This document shows, one piece after another, positions 62,825-64,000 of a DNA stretch of 64,000 nt. The notes below the pieces were generated by a model. The model was not told the origin of the DNA. It ran no database searches and was given only the letters and a program-made list of their open reading frames with translations. Numbering within the stretch: the first letter of the stretch is position 1; each line of letters opens with the position of its first letter. Source of the DNA: Chryseobacterium lathyri (GTDB lineage: Bacteria > Bacteroidota > Bacteroidia > Flavobacteriales > Weeksellaceae); contig NZ_JAUSSF010000001.1 in NCBI RefSeq assembly GCF_030812195.1, positions 682,001 to 746,000 of the forward strand, in the 5' to 3' direction. Position numbers and translations under genes: made by a program.

Positions 62825-63946
62825 TTATTTTTCTTTTGTTAATTGAATAATCTTTTTCACCACAGGTTTTGCCTGATCATTCCTGTCGAAAAGTAACGGA
62901 TAATCTGTCCTGCCTTTTACCGGGAAATCATTTTTCCAGGATTGATTATCAGTAACACCCCACAAAGTCACTCTTCTGATTTTATCCTGATGTTTTAGGA
63001 ATAATCTGAAAAAATCAAGATAACGGTTTTCCCACTCTGCCTTTACATTTTCCGGAAGGCCTTTGGTGTAAGGATTCATTTTTGCCTGATATTCTACAGT
63101 GTCAGAAACGTTGGCGGAAGTTCCCCAAGGCGAAGGAAGCGCGCTGATTTCCATTTCAGTAACATTTACTTTGACTCCGGCAGAAGCATAATCAACCAGT
63201 GCTTTTTCGTATTCACTGATGGAGGGAGAATCCAGTCCGACGTGAGTCTGCATACCTACACCATCAACCCGTATTCCTCTGGACTTTATATTTTCAACCA
63301 TTTTTATCACGGTCTGAACTTTTCCGGGATGCCATTCGTTGTAATCATTATAGTACAGTTCTGCGTTCGGGTCTGCCTCCTGAGCATATTGAAATGCCAG
63401 AGGAATAAACTCTTTGCCAAGGATTTCATAGAATTTGCTCTTACGGTAAGAACCGTCTTCCATTATGGCTTCATTCACAACATCCCAACCTTTTACCCTG
63501 TCTTTGTATCTGGTAACAACCGTTGTGATGTGGTTTTTCATTCTTTGTTTTAAAATTTCCGCGGAAACGTCTTTTCCATCTTTATCCACAAAAAACCACT
63601 TGGGAAGCTGTGAATGCCAAACCAGAGTATGACCGATGATAAACATTTTATTTTTCTCTCCGAACGCCACGAATTTATCGGCATCATCAAAGAAGAATTT
63701 GCCTTCTTCCGGCTGCAAAAACATTGATTTCATACAATTTTCCGCCACAATTGAACTGAACTGATTTTTAATGATCTCAACTGATTTGGTATCCGTTTCG
63801 TTAACCTGCGGAAGGCTCATTGCAGTTCCGATGTAGAATTTATTTTTGAACGCGCTTTTCAGGGTATTGTCAGAGCTGGCCGTGCCTGCTGTTTTGCAGG
63901 AGACGGTTAAGGCTAAAATTCCTAATAATGCTACTATTTTTTTCAT
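62825..63946 (-). CDS. GH10 endo-1,4-beta-xylanase, lipoprotein
   Basis: This 373-aa secreted xylanase has lipobox LTVSC (Cys17), so it is anchored in the envelope. Family GH10 catalytic residues are visible: the acid/base Glu159 in WDVVNEAI and the nucleophile Glu264 in NVTEMEIS. HTLVWHSQLPKWF, WGVTDNQSW and GVGMQTHV are typical. The ATG at 63946 was chosen over an upstream extension (63979) that would precede the signal peptide with charged residues. It opens the xylan block with GH43 and GH67. Confidence 0.95.
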   Translation of the reverse strand: MKKIVALLGILALTVSCKTAGTASSDNTLKSAFKNKFYIGTAMSLPQVNETDTKSVEIIKNQFSSIVAENCMKSMFLQPEEGKFFFDDADKFVAFGEKNKMFIIGHTLVWHSQLPKWFFVDKDGKDVSAEILKQRMKNHITTVVTRYKDRVKGWDVVNEAIMEDGSYRKSKFYEILGKEFIPLAFQYAQEADPNAELYYNDYNEWHPGKVQTVIKMVENIKSRGIRVDGVGMQTHVGLDSPSISEYEKALVDYASAGVKVNVTEMEISALPSPWGTSANVSDTVEYQAKMNPYTKGLPENVKAEWENRYLDFFRLFLKHQDKIRRVTLWGVTDNQSWKNDFPVKGRTDYPLLFDRNDQAKPVVKKIIQLTKEK

Positions 63947-63961
63947 AAGATTTATATTTTC

Positions 63962-64000
63962 ATTTGGTTTTAGCCGCAACTTATAAATTTTGGCTAAAGC
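63962..64000. repeat. Dispersed-repeat remnants at the right edge
   Basis: GGTTTTAGCC near 63966 and TTGGCTAAAGC at the end carry the GGCTAAAG core of the common flavobacterial repeat. The element is cut by the window edge. Confidence 0.5.

Overview
The window comes from the chromosome of a flavobacterium, most likely Chryseobacterium or a close relative. The DNA is AT-rich. Several secreted proteins end in type IX secretion (T9SS) sorting domains. Several genes are preceded by the Bacteroidetes -7 promoter element TAnnTTTG, and Shine-Dalgarno sequences are not evident. No rRNA, tRNA, CRISPR array, insertion sequence or prophage was seen. This genus assignment is inference from gene content, not from a database search.

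Layout. 1-4.1 kb (minus): the start of a glycerophosphodiester phosphodiesterase, purF, purC, a DUF3307 membrane protein and the regulator-like satD, which sits behind three tandem operator-like dyads. 4.2-12.7 kb: a secreted T9SS nuclease, acyl-CoA dehydrogenase, a DinB protein, a large T9SS metalloprotease, and a lipoprotein with a TNT-like (NAD glycohydrolase toxin) domain next to a small Cys-rich protein. 12.9-14.7 kb: a four-gene housekeeping-like cluster. 14.9-19.2 kb (minus): leuA-leuC-leuD-leuB. 19.4-21.9 kb: an unrecognised helical protein and an M19 dipeptidase. 22.2-26.7 kb: thrS-infC, then an alpha/beta hydrolase, then rpmI-rplT. 26.9-29.3 kb: tandem M28 peptidases. 29.4-36.5 kb (minus): a complete hisGDCBHAF(IE) operon preceded by a His-rich leader peptide and a classical attenuator. 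36.5-40.5 kb: glycosyltransferase, dapD, NlpC/P60 lipoprotein and small proteins.

42.1-47.6 kb (plus) is a candidate stress or ion operon: SDR, DoxX-like protein, small lipoprotein, aldehyde dehydrogenase, K+ channel, bestrophin and an LCIB-family beta-carbonic anhydrase. The bestrophin/LCIB pair is the most striking item, because in green algae these two families cooperate in bicarbonate/CO2 handling. 47.7-53.7 kb (minus): a very large repetitive secreted protein broken by a one-base deletion in its first repeat, flanked by a membrane-bound LuxR-type regulator. 54.3-55.7 kb: an SDR and a Crp/Fnr regulator that share an operator-like palindrome.

55.8-64 kb (minus): HAD phosphatase, galT, galK, transaldolase, GH67 alpha-glucuronidase, GH43 enzyme and GH10 xylanase. 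This is a glucuronoxylan-degradation block joined to sugar metabolism. Short dispersed intergenic repeats typical of flavobacteria lie around 1.9-2.05, 61.75-61.8, 62.8 and 63.96 kb.
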